From JAEUOS01 sp040382235 (GTDB lineage Bacteria; Pseudomonadota; Gammaproteobacteria; Burkholderiales; JAEUOS01), in contig JBEIFV010000010.1 in NCBI GenBank assembly GCA_040382235.1, positions 1 through 64,000 of the forward strand: a DNA stretch of 64,000 bases, written 5' to 3'. How positions within the stretch are numbered: position 1 is the stretch's first letter; every line of letters begins with the position of its first letter. This document shows, one piece after another, positions 1 to 8,182 of the stretch. A program made the position numbers and the translations under genes. The notes under the pieces are model-generated. The model was not told where the DNA came from. It worked only from the letters and a program-made list of their open reading frames with translations, and made no database searches.

Positions 1-113
1 AATTTGAAGCTACCGATTGCTGCTGCGAGCGCCGCCAGCACCTGCTGGCCGGCGGGGATCACTTCCTTGCCGATGCCGTCTCCGGGAATGCAGGCGATGC
101 GATAGGTTTTCAC
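1..113 (-). CDS. tartrate/D-malate dehydrogenase-type gene, N-terminal part only (cut by window edge)
   Basis: This is the first 37 or so codons of a beta-decarboxylating dehydrogenase of the tartrate/isopropylmalate family; the rest lies left of the window. The start is GTG at 113, and the product begins MKTYRIACIPGDGIGKEV, which includes the family's NAD-binding N-terminal strand. The DNA is identical to the start of the complete gene at 1665-2741, so the two genes are recent paralogues, or one has been gene-converted from the other. Whether this copy is intact cannot be seen. Confidence 0.75.
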   Translation of the reverse strand, partial: MKTYRIACIPGDGIGKEVIPAGQQVLAALAAAIGSFK

Positions 114-118
114 GGCGG
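1..118. repeat. 118-bp perfect direct repeat, copy 1 (partner 2629-2746)
   Basis: Bases 1-118 match 2629-2746 without a mismatch, at a constant offset of 2628. The identity stops abruptly just upstream of the GTG start; beyond it only weak gap-free similarity remains. The left limit is unknown because the window begins inside the repeat. Confidence 0.95.
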
Positions 119-324
119 CTTTTGCTTGTTGGGTTGGAAGGCCGCGATTTTAATCTCCCGCGTCGCGTCGCGATTCCAGCGGTGCTCGCGATGGCCAACG
201 CGCTGCCAGTCCCTGAAAAAGTTTGCAGATCAATTGCCAGCGCGTAGACTTGGTCATTGGCCAGGATGAGCGCGACCATGGGTTGCGCGCCTGGGTTTGA
301 CCACCTCGATAAATGGAGATCGAC

Positions 325-1404
325 ATGCGAGTTCATGCATTTTTTCCGCGGCGCCTGGCGTTGGCCGCCGCGGTCTTGAGCGTTTTGGCTGGAACCTCCC
401 TGGCCGCCGGCGAGGCGCGTGTGCCCGCACCGCCCTGGCCGGCGGGCGATGAGCGCGGCATGGCCAACGCGATCGGCCCTGCCACCTGGGCCAGGTGCGC
501 TACGTTCCTGCGCAATCCGAAGGCGCAGGCGCACGAAGTGTCGCAGGTGCGCTCGAACACCATGCCGCTCTCACCTTTCGCCGGGCCGCACGTGGCCAAG
601 CCCAAGCCAAGCTCGGCGCTGCCCGGTACCATGCACGCGTTCAATAGCGAAACCTACAACGAAGGGGATGAGCCCGGTCAGCAGGGCACGCAGATCGATG
701 CCATCGGCCACTTCGCCCATTTCAAGTCACCCTGGGACGGCAAGGGCGCACCGCCCCTGGACCAGGCAAGCTACTACGGCGGCTTCACGCAAAAGGACGT
801 GAAGCCGACGCCGGACTCGCCGCTTCTGAAGCTCGGTGTCGAGAAAATTCCGCCGCTGATCACAAGCGCGATCTTGCTTGACGCCAAGGCCCTGGTCGGC
901 AAGGGCCAGCCCATGAAAGCAGGCGAGGTCGTCACTGCCGCCCACATTCAGGCGATGCTCAAGGCGCAGGGCCTGTCCAAACGCGGGATACTGCCGGGCG
1001 ACATCGTCTACATCCACACCGGCTGGGGTGATTACTGGAAGGATCCGGATATCGACAAGCGCTACTACAGCATGGCGCCCGGCCTGGCCTACGACGCCGC
1101 CCAGTACCTGGGCAGCAGGCGCATCGTAGCTATCGGGCTGGATACCCCATTCATCGACGGAGTGGCCGAAGGCATGCTGCAAGGCAAGGGCGGCCCGGCG
1201 CCTGGTACGCCGGCCGGGCTGCCGTTCGCCATTCACCATCACATGCTCACGCAGATGGGCATTCACCACATCGAGAACGCCAAGCTCGACACGCTGGCTG
1301 CGAGCAAGGTATGGACCTCATGCACCATGATTTTGCCGGTGCTGGAGAAAGGCGCGGCCGGCGCGGCGGTGCGTCCGGTGGCGATCGGCGTGCCGGGGCG
1401 CTAG
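325..1404 (+). CDS. exported cyclase-family (kynurenine formamidase-like) metal-dependent hydrolase
   Basis: A 359-residue protein of the cyclase family (Pfam PF04199), metal-dependent hydrolases that include kynurenine formamidase and many uncharacterised amidases or esterases. The sequence GTQIDAIGHFAHF fits the family metal-binding signature (normally GTHxD..GH). HTGWGDYW and IGLDTPFID are further conserved blocks. The N-terminus (RR, then a hydrophobic stretch ending TSLAAG) is a Sec-type signal peptide, so the enzyme should be periplasmic. ATG 325 was preferred to 313 because GGAG lies about 7 nt upstream of it. The stop codon TAG is part of the CTAG that borders the element at 1401-1569. 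Tartrate dehydrogenase-type genes flank it on the opposite strand. The substrate cannot be read from the sequence. Confidence 0.85.
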   Translation: MRVHAFFPRRLALAAAVLSVLAGTSLAAGEARVPAPPWPAGDERGMANAIGPATWARCATFLRNPKAQAHEVSQVRSNTMPLSPFAGPHVAKPKPSSALPGTMHAFNSETYNEGDEPGQQGTQIDAIGHFAHFKSPWDGKGAPPLDQASYYGGFTQKDVKPTPDSPLLKLGVEKIPPLITSAILLDAKALVGKGQPMKAGEVVTAAHIQAMLKAQGLSKRGILPGDIVYIHTGWGDYWKDPDIDKRYYSMAPGLAYDAAQYLGSRRIVAIGLDTPFIDGVAEGMLQGKGGPAPGTPAGLPFAIHHHMLTQMGIHHIENAKLDTLAASKVWTSCTMILPVLEKGAAGAAVRPVAIGVPGR

Positions 1405-1569
1405 CAGCCTGTCGGACTTGGGACGTCGAAAGCGAAAATCAGCCCCAGCGAGGGCAGTTTTTGCCGAATTTGAAGGCCCATAGCCCTGCTATGGGCCAAG
1501 AAGGCGGTGAGAAATGGACCGCTGCGGCCGATTTGCAGCCGGCGATTCCTAAGTCCGACAGGCTGCTAG
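1401..1569. mobile_element. MITE-like element with 19-bp perfect terminal inverted repeats
   Basis: Left end CTAGCAGCCTGTCGGACTT (1401-1419) is the exact reverse complement of the right end (1551-1569). The outer CTAG at both ends fits a palindromic target, duplicated or included in the element. The 131-bp interior has no credible ORF and carries a second hairpin at 1478-1497 (CCCATAG/CTATGGG). Size, perfect ends and lack of a transposase suggest a non-autonomous element. The IS family (possibly IS1182- or IS5-like) is a guess. The TAG of the left CTAG is the stop codon of the upstream hydrolase gene. Confidence 0.75.
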
Positions 1570-1664
1570 ACACGCGCATATCGCGCCGGCGCGCAAGCAA
1601 AAAAACCGATTGTCGGCAGGTTCTCGCTGGCAACGCGACACACGGCACACAGCGTTTCAACAGT

Positions 1665-2741
1665 TCAGCCCACGCGCGACGCAATCCGTGCAGCAACCGC
1701 CTCAGTAACCTGCACAGTCGTAGCCGACCCGCCCAGATCGCGCGTATGCAAGGCCGGCTCCGCAGTCACACTTTCGATCACCGCCATCAGCGCATCGGCC
1801 GCCGCTTGCTCCCCCAAATGCTCCAGCATCATCACGCAAGACCAGAAGGTGCCGATCGGGTTCGCCAGTCCCTTCCCCATGATGTCGAAAGCCGAGCCGT
1901 GGATCGGTTCGAACATCGAGGGGTAGCGCCGCTCCGGATCGATGTTGCCGGTGGGCGCGATCCCCAGGCTGCCGGCCAGTGCGGCGGCCAGGTCGGAGAG
2001 GATGTCGGCATGCAGGTTGGTAGCGACAATGGTGTCCAGCGAGGCCGGGCGCATCACCATGCGCACAGTGGCGGCGTCGACCAGTTCCTTGTCCCAGGTC
2101 ACGTCCGGAAAATCCTTGGCGACTTCGCGCGCGATTTCATCCCACATCACCATCGCGTGGCGCTGGGCGTTGGATTTGGTGATCACCGTCAGGTGCTTGC
2201 GCGGGCGTGACTGCGCCAGCTTGAAGGCGTAACGCTGCACCCGCTCCACGCCCACGCGCGTCATGATCGACACATCGGTGGCCACCTCGATCGGGTGGCC
2301 CTGGTGGGCGCGGCCGCCGACGCCGGCGTATTCGCCTTCGGAATTCTCGCGCACGATCACCCAGTCCAAGTCGGCGGTCTTGCAGTTCGCCAGCGGCGTG
2401 CGGATGCCGGGCAGGATGCGCGTCGGGCGCACGTTGGCATACTGGTCGAAGCCCTGGCAGATCTTCAGGCGCAGGCCCCACAGGGTGATGTGGTCGGCAA
2501 TGTCAGGGTCGCCGGCGGAGCCGAACAGGATCGCGTCGTTGCCGCGCAGCGCCCCCAGGCCGTCGGCTGGCATCATCACACCGTGCTTGCGGTAGTAATC
2601 GCCGCCCCAGTCGAAGGCTTCGAATTCGAATTTGAAGCTACCGATTGCTGCTGCGAGCGCCGCCAGCACCTGCTGGCCGGCGGGGATCACTTCCTTGCCG
2701 ATGCCGTCTCCGGGAATGCAGGCGATGCGATAGGTTTTCAC
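1665..2741 (-). CDS. tartrate dehydrogenase / D-malate dehydrogenase (decarboxylating)
   Basis: A 358-residue NAD-dependent beta-decarboxylating dehydrogenase of the tartrate/D-malate/isopropylmalate group, oxidising a 2-hydroxy-diacid in the cytosol. Visible family blocks are IPGDGIGKEV, QYANVRPTR (substrate-binding arginines), VIVRENSEGEY, TKSNAQ (catalytic Lys), DILSDLAAALAGSLG (metal-binding Asp) and EPIHGSAFDIMGKG. These segments look more like tartrate/D-malate dehydrogenase than LeuB, but the substrate is inferred. Translation starts at GTG 2741, as in the partial paralogue at 1-113. Immediately upstream lies the decayed end of a DUF599 gene, the same neighbour order seen intact near 8.3 kb. 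Confidence 0.88.
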   Translation of the reverse strand: MKTYRIACIPGDGIGKEVIPAGQQVLAALAAAIGSFKFEFEAFDWGGDYYRKHGVMMPADGLGALRGNDAILFGSAGDPDIADHITLWGLRLKICQGFDQYANVRPTRILPGIRTPLANCKTADLDWVIVRENSEGEYAGVGGRAHQGHPIEVATDVSIMTRVGVERVQRYAFKLAQSRPRKHLTVITKSNAQRHAMVMWDEIAREVAKDFPDVTWDKELVDAATVRMVMRPASLDTIVATNLHADILSDLAAALAGSLGIAPTGNIDPERRYPSMFEPIHGSAFDIMGKGLANPIGTFWSCVMMLEHLGEQAAADALMAVIESVTAEPALHTRDLGGSATTVQVTEAVAARIASRVG

Positions 2742-2746
2742 GGCGG
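2629..2746. repeat. 118-bp perfect direct repeat, copy 2 (partner 1-118)
   Basis: Identical to bases 1-118. It covers the first 37 or so codons of the dehydrogenase gene plus 5 bp upstream of its GTG start. Confidence 0.95.
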
Positions 2747-2820
2747 CATCTGTTGGTTTTGTCGCAAGCCGTCGATTTTAGACCGCAGTGCCAACACTCG
2801 ATTTTGGTCGCGATGTCGCG
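2742..2820 (-). pseudogene. remnant of the 3' end of a DUF599 gene
   Basis: Read leftward, this stretch encodes DIATKIE where the intact DUF599 gene (8282-8896) ends DIAAKIE-stop. The stop codon is mutated (TGT). From this peptide to the dehydrogenase start codon the distance is exactly the same as at 8229-8305 (76 nt in both), and the two segments align without a gap at roughly 70-75% by eye. The rest of the DUF599 gene is not recognisable further right. Confidence 0.65.
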
Positions 2821-2929
2821 GCGCGGGTCATGCCAAGCGCGAGTCCCGGAGCGCTTTCCTCCCAACGGACCGCCGCTGCGTCCTTGGCCATCGTGGTGTG
2901 TGGCCGAACTTGCCTGTGCGTTGGCCGCG

Positions 2930-3133
2930 TCAGTCGCGGTCAGGATTGGTATTGAGCCAATCAGGCAATTCACGTGCCCCCGCGTTATCGATTATGTGTT
3001 GTCGGATTAACCGACGCACCACCTGCGAAGGAGTGAGATCGCGCTCGAAGCAAATTTCCTCGAACAGTTTTTTCTTGCGCGGATCAATAAGAATCGTGAG
3101 TCGTGCAGTTCGATCTTCCATGTTTTTAACCAT
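2930..3133 (-). CDS. ribbon-helix-helix (CopG/ParD-like) DNA-binding protein, no toxin partner
   Basis: A 67-residue protein. RLTILIDPRKKKLFEEICFERDLTPSQVVRRLIRQHI fits a ribbon-helix-helix fold: a short beta strand, then two helices with TPSQVVRRLI in the second. Such proteins are antitoxins or small autoregulating repressors. There is no ORF for a toxin on either side; a SulP gene follows divergently. ATG 3121 is an alternative start with a GGAATGG box about 8 nt upstream. It could repress the AT-rich divergent promoter region beside it, which is inference only. Confidence 0.7.
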   Translation of the reverse strand: MVKNMEDRTARLTILIDPRKKKLFEEICFERDLTPSQVVRRLIRQHIIDNAGARELPDWLNTNPDRD

Positions 3134-3319
3134 TCCGAAATATTAACACCATTAACTTTATATGATAATAATATTGTAAGCGTGTTATAATTTTATTCTA
3201 CTTAACTTTGAGTGCGTGAAAAGCCCAATCCGGGTTGGAGGAAGTGGCCTCCTCGTTTGCAAGCTGACAGCCTTCATTTGGTGCTCCGTGCCTGCCTCTT
3301 GTAAGGAACGCCCCTTTCC
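3134..3319. promoter_or_regulatory. AT-rich divergent intergenic region
   Basis: A markedly AT-rich stretch (3140-3210) between the ribbon-helix-helix gene and sulP, unlike the GC-rich surroundings. It contains a perfect TATAAT at 3186-3191 facing rightward, but no good -35 box. It is the probable promoter region for one or both genes. Confidence 0.4.
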
Positions 3320-4966
3320 GTGATCGCGTTACTCGAAGCCAAGCGCGCCAAACTGTTCGGCGCCGGCCATATTCTGAACAATATCGTCGCAGGCGTTATT
3401 GTCGGCATCGTCGCGTTACCGTTAGCAATGGCCTTCGCAATTGCCTCTGGCGCAAAGCCGGAACATGGCCTGTACACGGCAATCGTTGCCGGATTTCTCA
3501 CCTCCGCATTCGGCGGTAGCCGCTTGCAGATCGGCGGTCCGACCGGCGCCTTTATCGTAATTCTCGCGGCCATCACCGCCAAATATGGCATCAGCGGCCT
3601 GCAGATAGCGACACTGATGGCGGGTGTCATCCTGATGGCAATGGGAATGGCGCGCCTCGGTGGAGTCATCAAGTTCATTCCCGCACCGGTGATTGTAGGT
3701 TTCACCTCGGGCATCGGCATCATTATCTGGGTAGGTCAATGGAAGGACTTTTTCGGGCTGCGCCCGGACGGCGCAGGCGAGCACTTCCACGAAAAGCTCG
3801 TTCATCTCGTGATGGCACTGCCAAGCGTTCACCCCGCCACAACGGGGCTGGCATCACTCGGGTTGTTCCTGTTGCTCGTCGCCCCCCGCTTTGTCAAGAG
3901 GGTGCCGTCGCCTTTGATTGCGATGGTCGTTGTGACATTGGTGCAGGCCATCTTTCGGTTCGACGGGGTCGCCACCATTGGCAGTGCGTTTGGCGGAATT
4001 CCGCAAACGCTTCCTTCATTCGTCATGCCAATGATCACGTTTTCGGACATCCTGCGCTTGATCGGCCCTGCGTTCACGATCGCCCTGCTCGGCGCGATCG
4101 AATCACTCCTGTCAGCGGTTGTTGCCGACGGCATGGCCGGCACCAAACACGACTCCAATCAGGAATTGATCGGTCAGGGTATCGCGAACATCTTCTCGCC
4201 GCTGTTCGGCGGCTTCGCCTCTACTGGAGCGATAGCGCGAACGGCAACCAATATCCGCAACGGAGCCACCAGTCCGCTCGCGGGGATCGTTCATGCAATC
4301 ACCCTGGTTCTCATCATTCTCGTTCTGGCGCCTCTAGCGTCCTATATCCCGCTCGCCGTCCTCGCAGCCGTTCTATTCGTGGTGGCCTACAACATGAGTG
4401 AGTTCCATCACTTTTTACATCTGGCACGGACCGCTCCAAAGACGGACGTGGGCATTCTCTTGATCACCTTTGTTCTAACGGTGTTCGCCGACCTGGTGAT
4501 CGCGGTCAACGTGGGCGTGGTCCTGGCAGCGCTCACGTTCATGCGCAGCATGGCGCAATCGGTCGAGATTGAAGATGAAACCGCCAAACTGAACGGGGAG
4601 TTTTCGGTCAAAGACGGGCCTGGTGCCCGGTTGCCCAAAGACACCTTGGTGTATTCGATCGACGGGCCGTTCTTCTTTGCCGCCGCCGGAAATCTTGAAC
4701 GAACGCTCGAGCACATCCATCAGAGTGTCCGCACCGTGGTGCTGCGGCTTGGCCGCGTACCGTTCGTCGATGCCACCGGCATGCAGTCGCTGGCCGATCT
4801 TGTCGAAGACTTCCGCGCCAGCGGCACACGCGTGGTGTTTTGCGAAGTCCGTGCCAATGTCATGGAGAAGCTATCGCGTGCCGGAGTTGTCCAGAAAGTC
4901 GGGCCCGAAAACGTGTTTGACAGCCTCGCCGATTTCATGCGGTCGAGCGAAGAAGTATCAGGCTGA
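3320..4966 (+). CDS. SulP (SLC26) family inorganic anion transporter with C-terminal STAS domain
   Basis: A 548-residue inner-membrane transporter. The N-terminal 400 residues hold about a dozen hydrophobic segments with SulP features: LPLAMAFAIASGAKPEHGLYTAIVAGF, GGSRLQIGGPTGAFI and GAIESLLSAVVADGM. The C-terminal 110 residues form a STAS domain (VYSIDGPFFFAAA ... LRLGRVPFVDATGMQSL). Members carry sulfate, bicarbonate or dicarboxylates; the substrate is not determined here. The start is GTG 3320, with AAGGA about 12 nt upstream. The stop overlaps the start of the next gene (TGATG at 4964), so the two are translationally coupled. Confidence 0.9.
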   Translation: MIALLEAKRAKLFGAGHILNNIVAGVIVGIVALPLAMAFAIASGAKPEHGLYTAIVAGFLTSAFGGSRLQIGGPTGAFIVILAAITAKYGISGLQIATLMAGVILMAMGMARLGGVIKFIPAPVIVGFTSGIGIIIWVGQWKDFFGLRPDGAGEHFHEKLVHLVMALPSVHPATTGLASLGLFLLLVAPRFVKRVPSPLIAMVVVTLVQAIFRFDGVATIGSAFGGIPQTLPSFVMPMITFSDILRLIGPAFTIALLGAIESLLSAVVADGMAGTKHDSNQELIGQGIANIFSPLFGGFASTGAIARTATNIRNGATSPLAGIVHAITLVLIILVLAPLASYIPLAVLAAVLFVVAYNMSEFHHFLHLARTAPKTDVGILLITFVLTVFADLVIAVNVGVVLAALTFMRSMAQSVEIEDETAKLNGEFSVKDGPGARLPKDTLVYSIDGPFFFAAAGNLERTLEHIHQSVRTVVLRLGRVPFVDATGMQSLADLVEDFRASGTRVVFCEVRANVMEKLSRAGVVQKVGPENVFDSLADFMRSSEEVSG

Positions 4967-5895
4967 TGCCAATGCGCGAAAAGCCGCTGATCGCACCTTG
5001 TCTCGCGCTTGCCGTGTTGCAGCAGGGCGTTCCGGACTGGCAGTGGATGTTGGAGAAAATCGAGACGGAAGATGGCTGTACTCGCTTGCCGCAAATTCTG
5101 AACAGACTCGTCGCCAACCACGGTATCGAACGCTATCCGCTCCTGTACCGACATGACGAGACCTTCATCACCGCGATGTTGCAGGGGATGGCTAGCCGAG
5201 AACAAATGCATGGCATGCGCACCGATTCCGAGCACCCGGAAAGATCGGGGCACGAAGAGGTTGTAAGGAAGATAGTCGAGCAACTGACCTGGCCTTCAAT
5301 TCCAAAAACGGAACGCGAACATTCCCGCGCAAGGCAACAATTCCTGCAACTTTCAAGTGCGGATCAGAAGGCCGCGAGCGCCGCTGCGCAGCGCTTCTAT
5401 GGATTCTTTTTCGCGTCGTTTTTTCAACACGTCTCGCTCATCGCGTTTGGCAAGAAGCTCACGACCTTGGTCGGCAATGCCCAGGCAGGGGATGACCAAG
5501 CGTTCGCACAGGCGGTCCGGATTGATCGCCGTATCCTTGCAGTGCTGCCCTATTTCAAGCATCGGGCCAAGCGTGCCCAGGATGAATCGGATGAGCGATT
5601 TCCCAACTTGCCGACCGGTCGAGTCAACCGCCCGCCGTATTCAGGGACGATTCAACACAAGTCGCTTTGGTTGAAATTCGCGTTGCTTGAAGGCGCTGGA
5701 CTGCTTCGGACACTGGGGCATCTCGAAGTCATGCGCTTTTGCAATGAACGCAAAAGCCGGGCCCGGCAAATTCAGGGCGTGAATCAGGTTGCCGAACACC
5801 TTGGAACCTACATGGCGTTTCAGGGCTCCAAGCACGAGTTTCCCTTTTGTCTCGCCCGCAGCGCCGACCCGGCTGCCATTCACCTGGCCAGGTGA
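4966..5895 (+). CDS. uncharacterised protein coupled to SulP transporter
   Basis: A 309-residue protein that I do not recognise. It has no signal peptide; one moderately hydrophobic segment (FYGFFFASFFQHVSLIAFG) lies near residue 150. The rest is mixed, with a basic stretch FKHRAKRAQDESDERF near residue 200. Its ATG overlaps the sulP stop by one base, so it is very probably co-translated and functionally tied to the transporter, perhaps as a soluble partner. The end overlaps nothing, and the dksA-like gene starts 45 bp later. Confidence 0.6.
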   Translation: MPMREKPLIAPCLALAVLQQGVPDWQWMLEKIETEDGCTRLPQILNRLVANHGIERYPLLYRHDETFITAMLQGMASREQMHGMRTDSEHPERSGHEEVVRKIVEQLTWPSIPKTEREHSRARQQFLQLSSADQKAASAAAQRFYGFFFASFFQHVSLIAFGKKLTTLVGNAQAGDDQAFAQAVRIDRRILAVLPYFKHRAKRAQDESDERFPNLPTGRVNRPPYSGTIQHKSLWLKFALLEGAGLLRTLGHLEVMRFCNERKSRARQIQGVNQVAEHLGTYMAFQGSKHEFPFCLARSADPAAIHLAR

Positions 5896-5939
5896 AGCCC
5901 TGCGCGACCGCCGCACTGCAAGCATTGCTTCGTAGAAAC

Positions 5940-6344
5940 ATGCACTTCCGCGCACCATTTACCGAGGATACAAGCGTGTTGCAGCAAAATACATCGATCT
6001 TCAGGGATCGCTTGACCGTCGAGTTGATGCGCCACCGCGACGCCATCGCGTCGGCTGCCTCTATCACTGAAGGCGCGCAGGCAGATTCGCCCGATATGGC
6101 CGTTCGGGCGGGCACTGAGGCATCGCTGCCTCGCGCGGTTCCTGTGGGCGTACCGAAGCATCTGCAAGTTCGTGTACGAAAATTGGAGGCCGCTCTCGCA
6201 AGAGTCGACTGTGGCACCTATGGCCTGTGCTGCGAATGCGAGATCGAGATTTCCCCAGAGCAACTTGACGCCGATCCAGCCGCAGTGTTTTGCACAGATT
6301 GCGTCGCGGGGCGCAATGCCAGTAGCGCCGCAGGTATGTATTGA
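5940..6344 (+). CDS. DksA/TraR-type C4 zinc-finger protein
   Basis: A 134-residue protein ending in the classic DksA/TraR zinc finger: CGTYGLCCECEIEI, then DADPAAVFCTDC. The upstream part holds a helical region (VRVRKLEAALARVDCG) as in DksA coiled-coil proteins. Family members bind the RNA polymerase secondary channel and modulate transcription under stress. It is shorter than housekeeping DksA (about 150 residues) and lacks an obvious acidic coiled-coil tip, so an accessory role is more likely. ATG 5940 was chosen because upstream codons in the same frame are arginine-rich and overlap the previous gene. Confidence 0.75.
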   Translation: MHFRAPFTEDTSVLQQNTSIFRDRLTVELMRHRDAIASAASITEGAQADSPDMAVRAGTEASLPRAVPVGVPKHLQVRVRKLEAALARVDCGTYGLCCECEIEISPEQLDADPAAVFCTDCVAGRNASSAAGMY

Positions 6345-6774
6345 GAGTTTCAGTGAAAGCTCGGTCCCCGGAATTGCACTACATCCTGCAATGCCTGGCG
6401 TGCAAAGGGGAAAAGCCTGGCTGTGGGATCGCTTCGTGAACAAACAGGTCGCTCCGCGATGTGCGACTTGGCATTTCAAAGCGATCTGCCAAGGGCAACA
6501 TCGTCGCTTACCGTTCAATCCGGTTCCGGGAAGGCAAGAAAAGCGAAGGTGTGCGCTGCCGCTCGGCTGGGTTTATTCCTGCCGCGAGCCGCGGCAGAAA
6601 AGCAAGCGCGCGATGGAAAAAATGGCTATTGCGATTCGTTCAGCAACGCCGGTGCGGTGAAGTTCGCAGCACTCGGCTTGGCATCGCTGGCACCGCCTGC
6701 GGCGCGACAGGCTTCACTGATCGTTCACGAGATCCGCAATTACCAATGGCAGGCAACTGCAAGGGCCACGAAAA
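6345..6774. other. 430-bp gap without a convincing gene
   Basis: Open frames exist here, including one at 6423-6785 that runs into the next gene, but their composition is not protein-like and no start with a ribosome-binding site stands out. I see no repeat, RNA gene or clear terminator. Confidence 0.4.
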
Positions 6775-7830
6775 ATGATGACTGAAGCGGCCAAGTCCGC
6801 AGCAGATCCGATACACGCAACCTTGATCGCCGGCGACGGGATCGGACCTGAAATCGTCGATGTCACGCTGGCCGCGCTTGAGGCGCTCGGCGCGCGGTTC
6901 GAATGGGATCGCCAGATAGCCGGTCTCGAAGGCGTCAAGTCGGCTGGCGACCCGTTGCCACAGGCAACTCTCGACAGCATTCGTCGCACGCACCTGGCGT
7001 TGAAGGGGCCGCTTGAAACCCCATCAGGTGGTGGCTATCGCTCGTCGAACGTTCGTCTGCGCGAGGAATTCAAGCTCTACGCCAACTTGCGTCCCGTGCT
7101 TACGATCACCCCGGGCGGCCGCTACGAAAACATAGACTTGGTGGTTGTACGCGAGAATCTTGAAGGCCTGTACATCGGCTATGAGCACTTCGTGCAGATC
7201 GATGACGACCCCCACGCGGTCGCGATGGCTACCGGCATCAATACGCGCGCCGGCAGCCGGCGCCTGCTTGAGTTCGCATTCGAGCACGCAATCGCCACCG
7301 GTCGCAAAAAAGTCACGATCGTGCACAAGGCCAACATCATGAAGGCGTTGACCGGCATCTTCCTTGAGACCGGAGAGCAACTCTACGAGCGCAAATACAA
7401 GGGTCGTTTCGAGCTTGATACGGTGATCATCGACGCCTGCGCAATGAAACTGGTGCTCAATCCTTGGCAGTTCGACCTGCTTGTCACCACCAATCTGTTT
7501 GGCGACATTCTGTCCGATCTGGTCGCCGGCCTGGTGGGTGGTCTGGGCATGGCGCCGGGTGCAAACATCGGCGCGGATGCTGCGATTTTCGAAGCGGTAC
7601 ATGGTTCGGCGCCCGACATAGCAGGTAAGGGGATTGCAAACCCCACCGCACTGTTGCTGGCGGCTGCGATGATGCTCGATCATTGCAAGCTGGTCGAAAA
7701 GGCTGCCAGGCTGCGTCGGGCGATCGATGCCACCTTGAATATCGACAAAGTGCGCACAGGCGATCTGGGAGGCAGCGCAAGTACTGCATCATTCGCCAGG
7801 GCTCTGGTCAGTCGGATTGCCGGCGGTTGA
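6775..7830 (+). CDS. NAD-dependent isocitrate dehydrogenase-type beta-decarboxylating dehydrogenase
   Basis: A 351-residue isocitrate/isopropylmalate dehydrogenase family enzyme. GDGIGPEIVD is the N-terminal nucleotide motif. PSGGGYRSSNVRLREEFKLYANLRP has the isocitrate-type serine and arginines, VVRENLEGLYIGYEH follows, and IVHKANIMK contributes the catalytic Lys. DLLVTTNLFGDILSDLVAGLVGGLG carries the metal-binding aspartates, and EAVHGSAPDIAGKGIANP completes the set. The SSN motif and length fit the NAD-type, mitochondrial-like isocitrate dehydrogenase rather than LeuB. Predicted reaction: isocitrate to 2-oxoglutarate plus CO2. ATG 6775 or 6778 may be used. It is not obviously in an operon. 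Confidence 0.85.
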   Translation: MMTEAAKSAADPIHATLIAGDGIGPEIVDVTLAALEALGARFEWDRQIAGLEGVKSAGDPLPQATLDSIRRTHLALKGPLETPSGGGYRSSNVRLREEFKLYANLRPVLTITPGGRYENIDLVVVRENLEGLYIGYEHFVQIDDDPHAVAMATGINTRAGSRRLLEFAFEHAIATGRKKVTIVHKANIMKALTGIFLETGEQLYERKYKGRFELDTVIIDACAMKLVLNPWQFDLLVTTNLFGDILSDLVAGLVGGLGMAPGANIGADAAIFEAVHGSAPDIAGKGIANPTALLLAAAMMLDHCKLVEKAARLRRAIDATLNIDKVRTGDLGGSASTASFARALVSRIAGG

Positions 7831-8140
7831 CTGGATTGTGAAGAATGGCCCGCGCAAGGCGATCGAAGCGTTCCGCGGGGCGCAGCGCCTCGTGGTTGGA
7901 ACGCAGAGCCGAATGCAGGGGCGGCTTTGATCGCATTGGATGCCGTTCACTGATTGGAACCCAGGCTGGATCGGCGATCCGTCGAGCGGGCGTGTTCCGC
8001 TCTTGTTGGTCCACGCCCGGTCTTTTTCCAAGGAAACACTGAACCAGTCTGTCGGTGAAGAAGGTCCCTTTTGCAACACGCCCAATTGATACGGATCTGC
8101 GTTCGATAGTCCGCATTCCAGGGACTTGTTCAGCGTTTTC
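7831..8140. other. 310-bp intergenic stretch
   Basis: Apart from the gene remnants that begin at 8141, nothing supportable is visible between the dehydrogenase stop and the leftward sulfur genes. The open frames on the minus strand do not look like protein. Confidence 0.4.
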
Positions 8141-8180
8141 CTAACGCAACCGCCGCGCCAGCCAGGCCCCGGCCGCCATC
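8141..8180 (-). pseudogene. remnant: last 13 codons of a DUF6691 (YeeE/YedE) gene
   Basis: Read leftward, these bases encode MAAGAWLARRLR followed by TAG, almost the same as the end of the intact gene at 8901-9314 (MAAGAWLAQRLR-stop). The fragment is joined directly to a dehydrogenase N-terminus at 8183-8229. Confidence 0.7.
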
Positions 8181-8182
8181 GC

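Noticed and set aside
1478..1497. Hairpin as an intrinsic terminator
   Set aside because: No T-run follows the stem, and it sits inside the MITE-like element.
6423..6785. 120-codon open frame running into the isocitrate dehydrogenase start
   Set aside because: Amino-acid composition is not protein-like, there is no ribosome-binding site, and I recognise no motif; probably random in GC-rich DNA.
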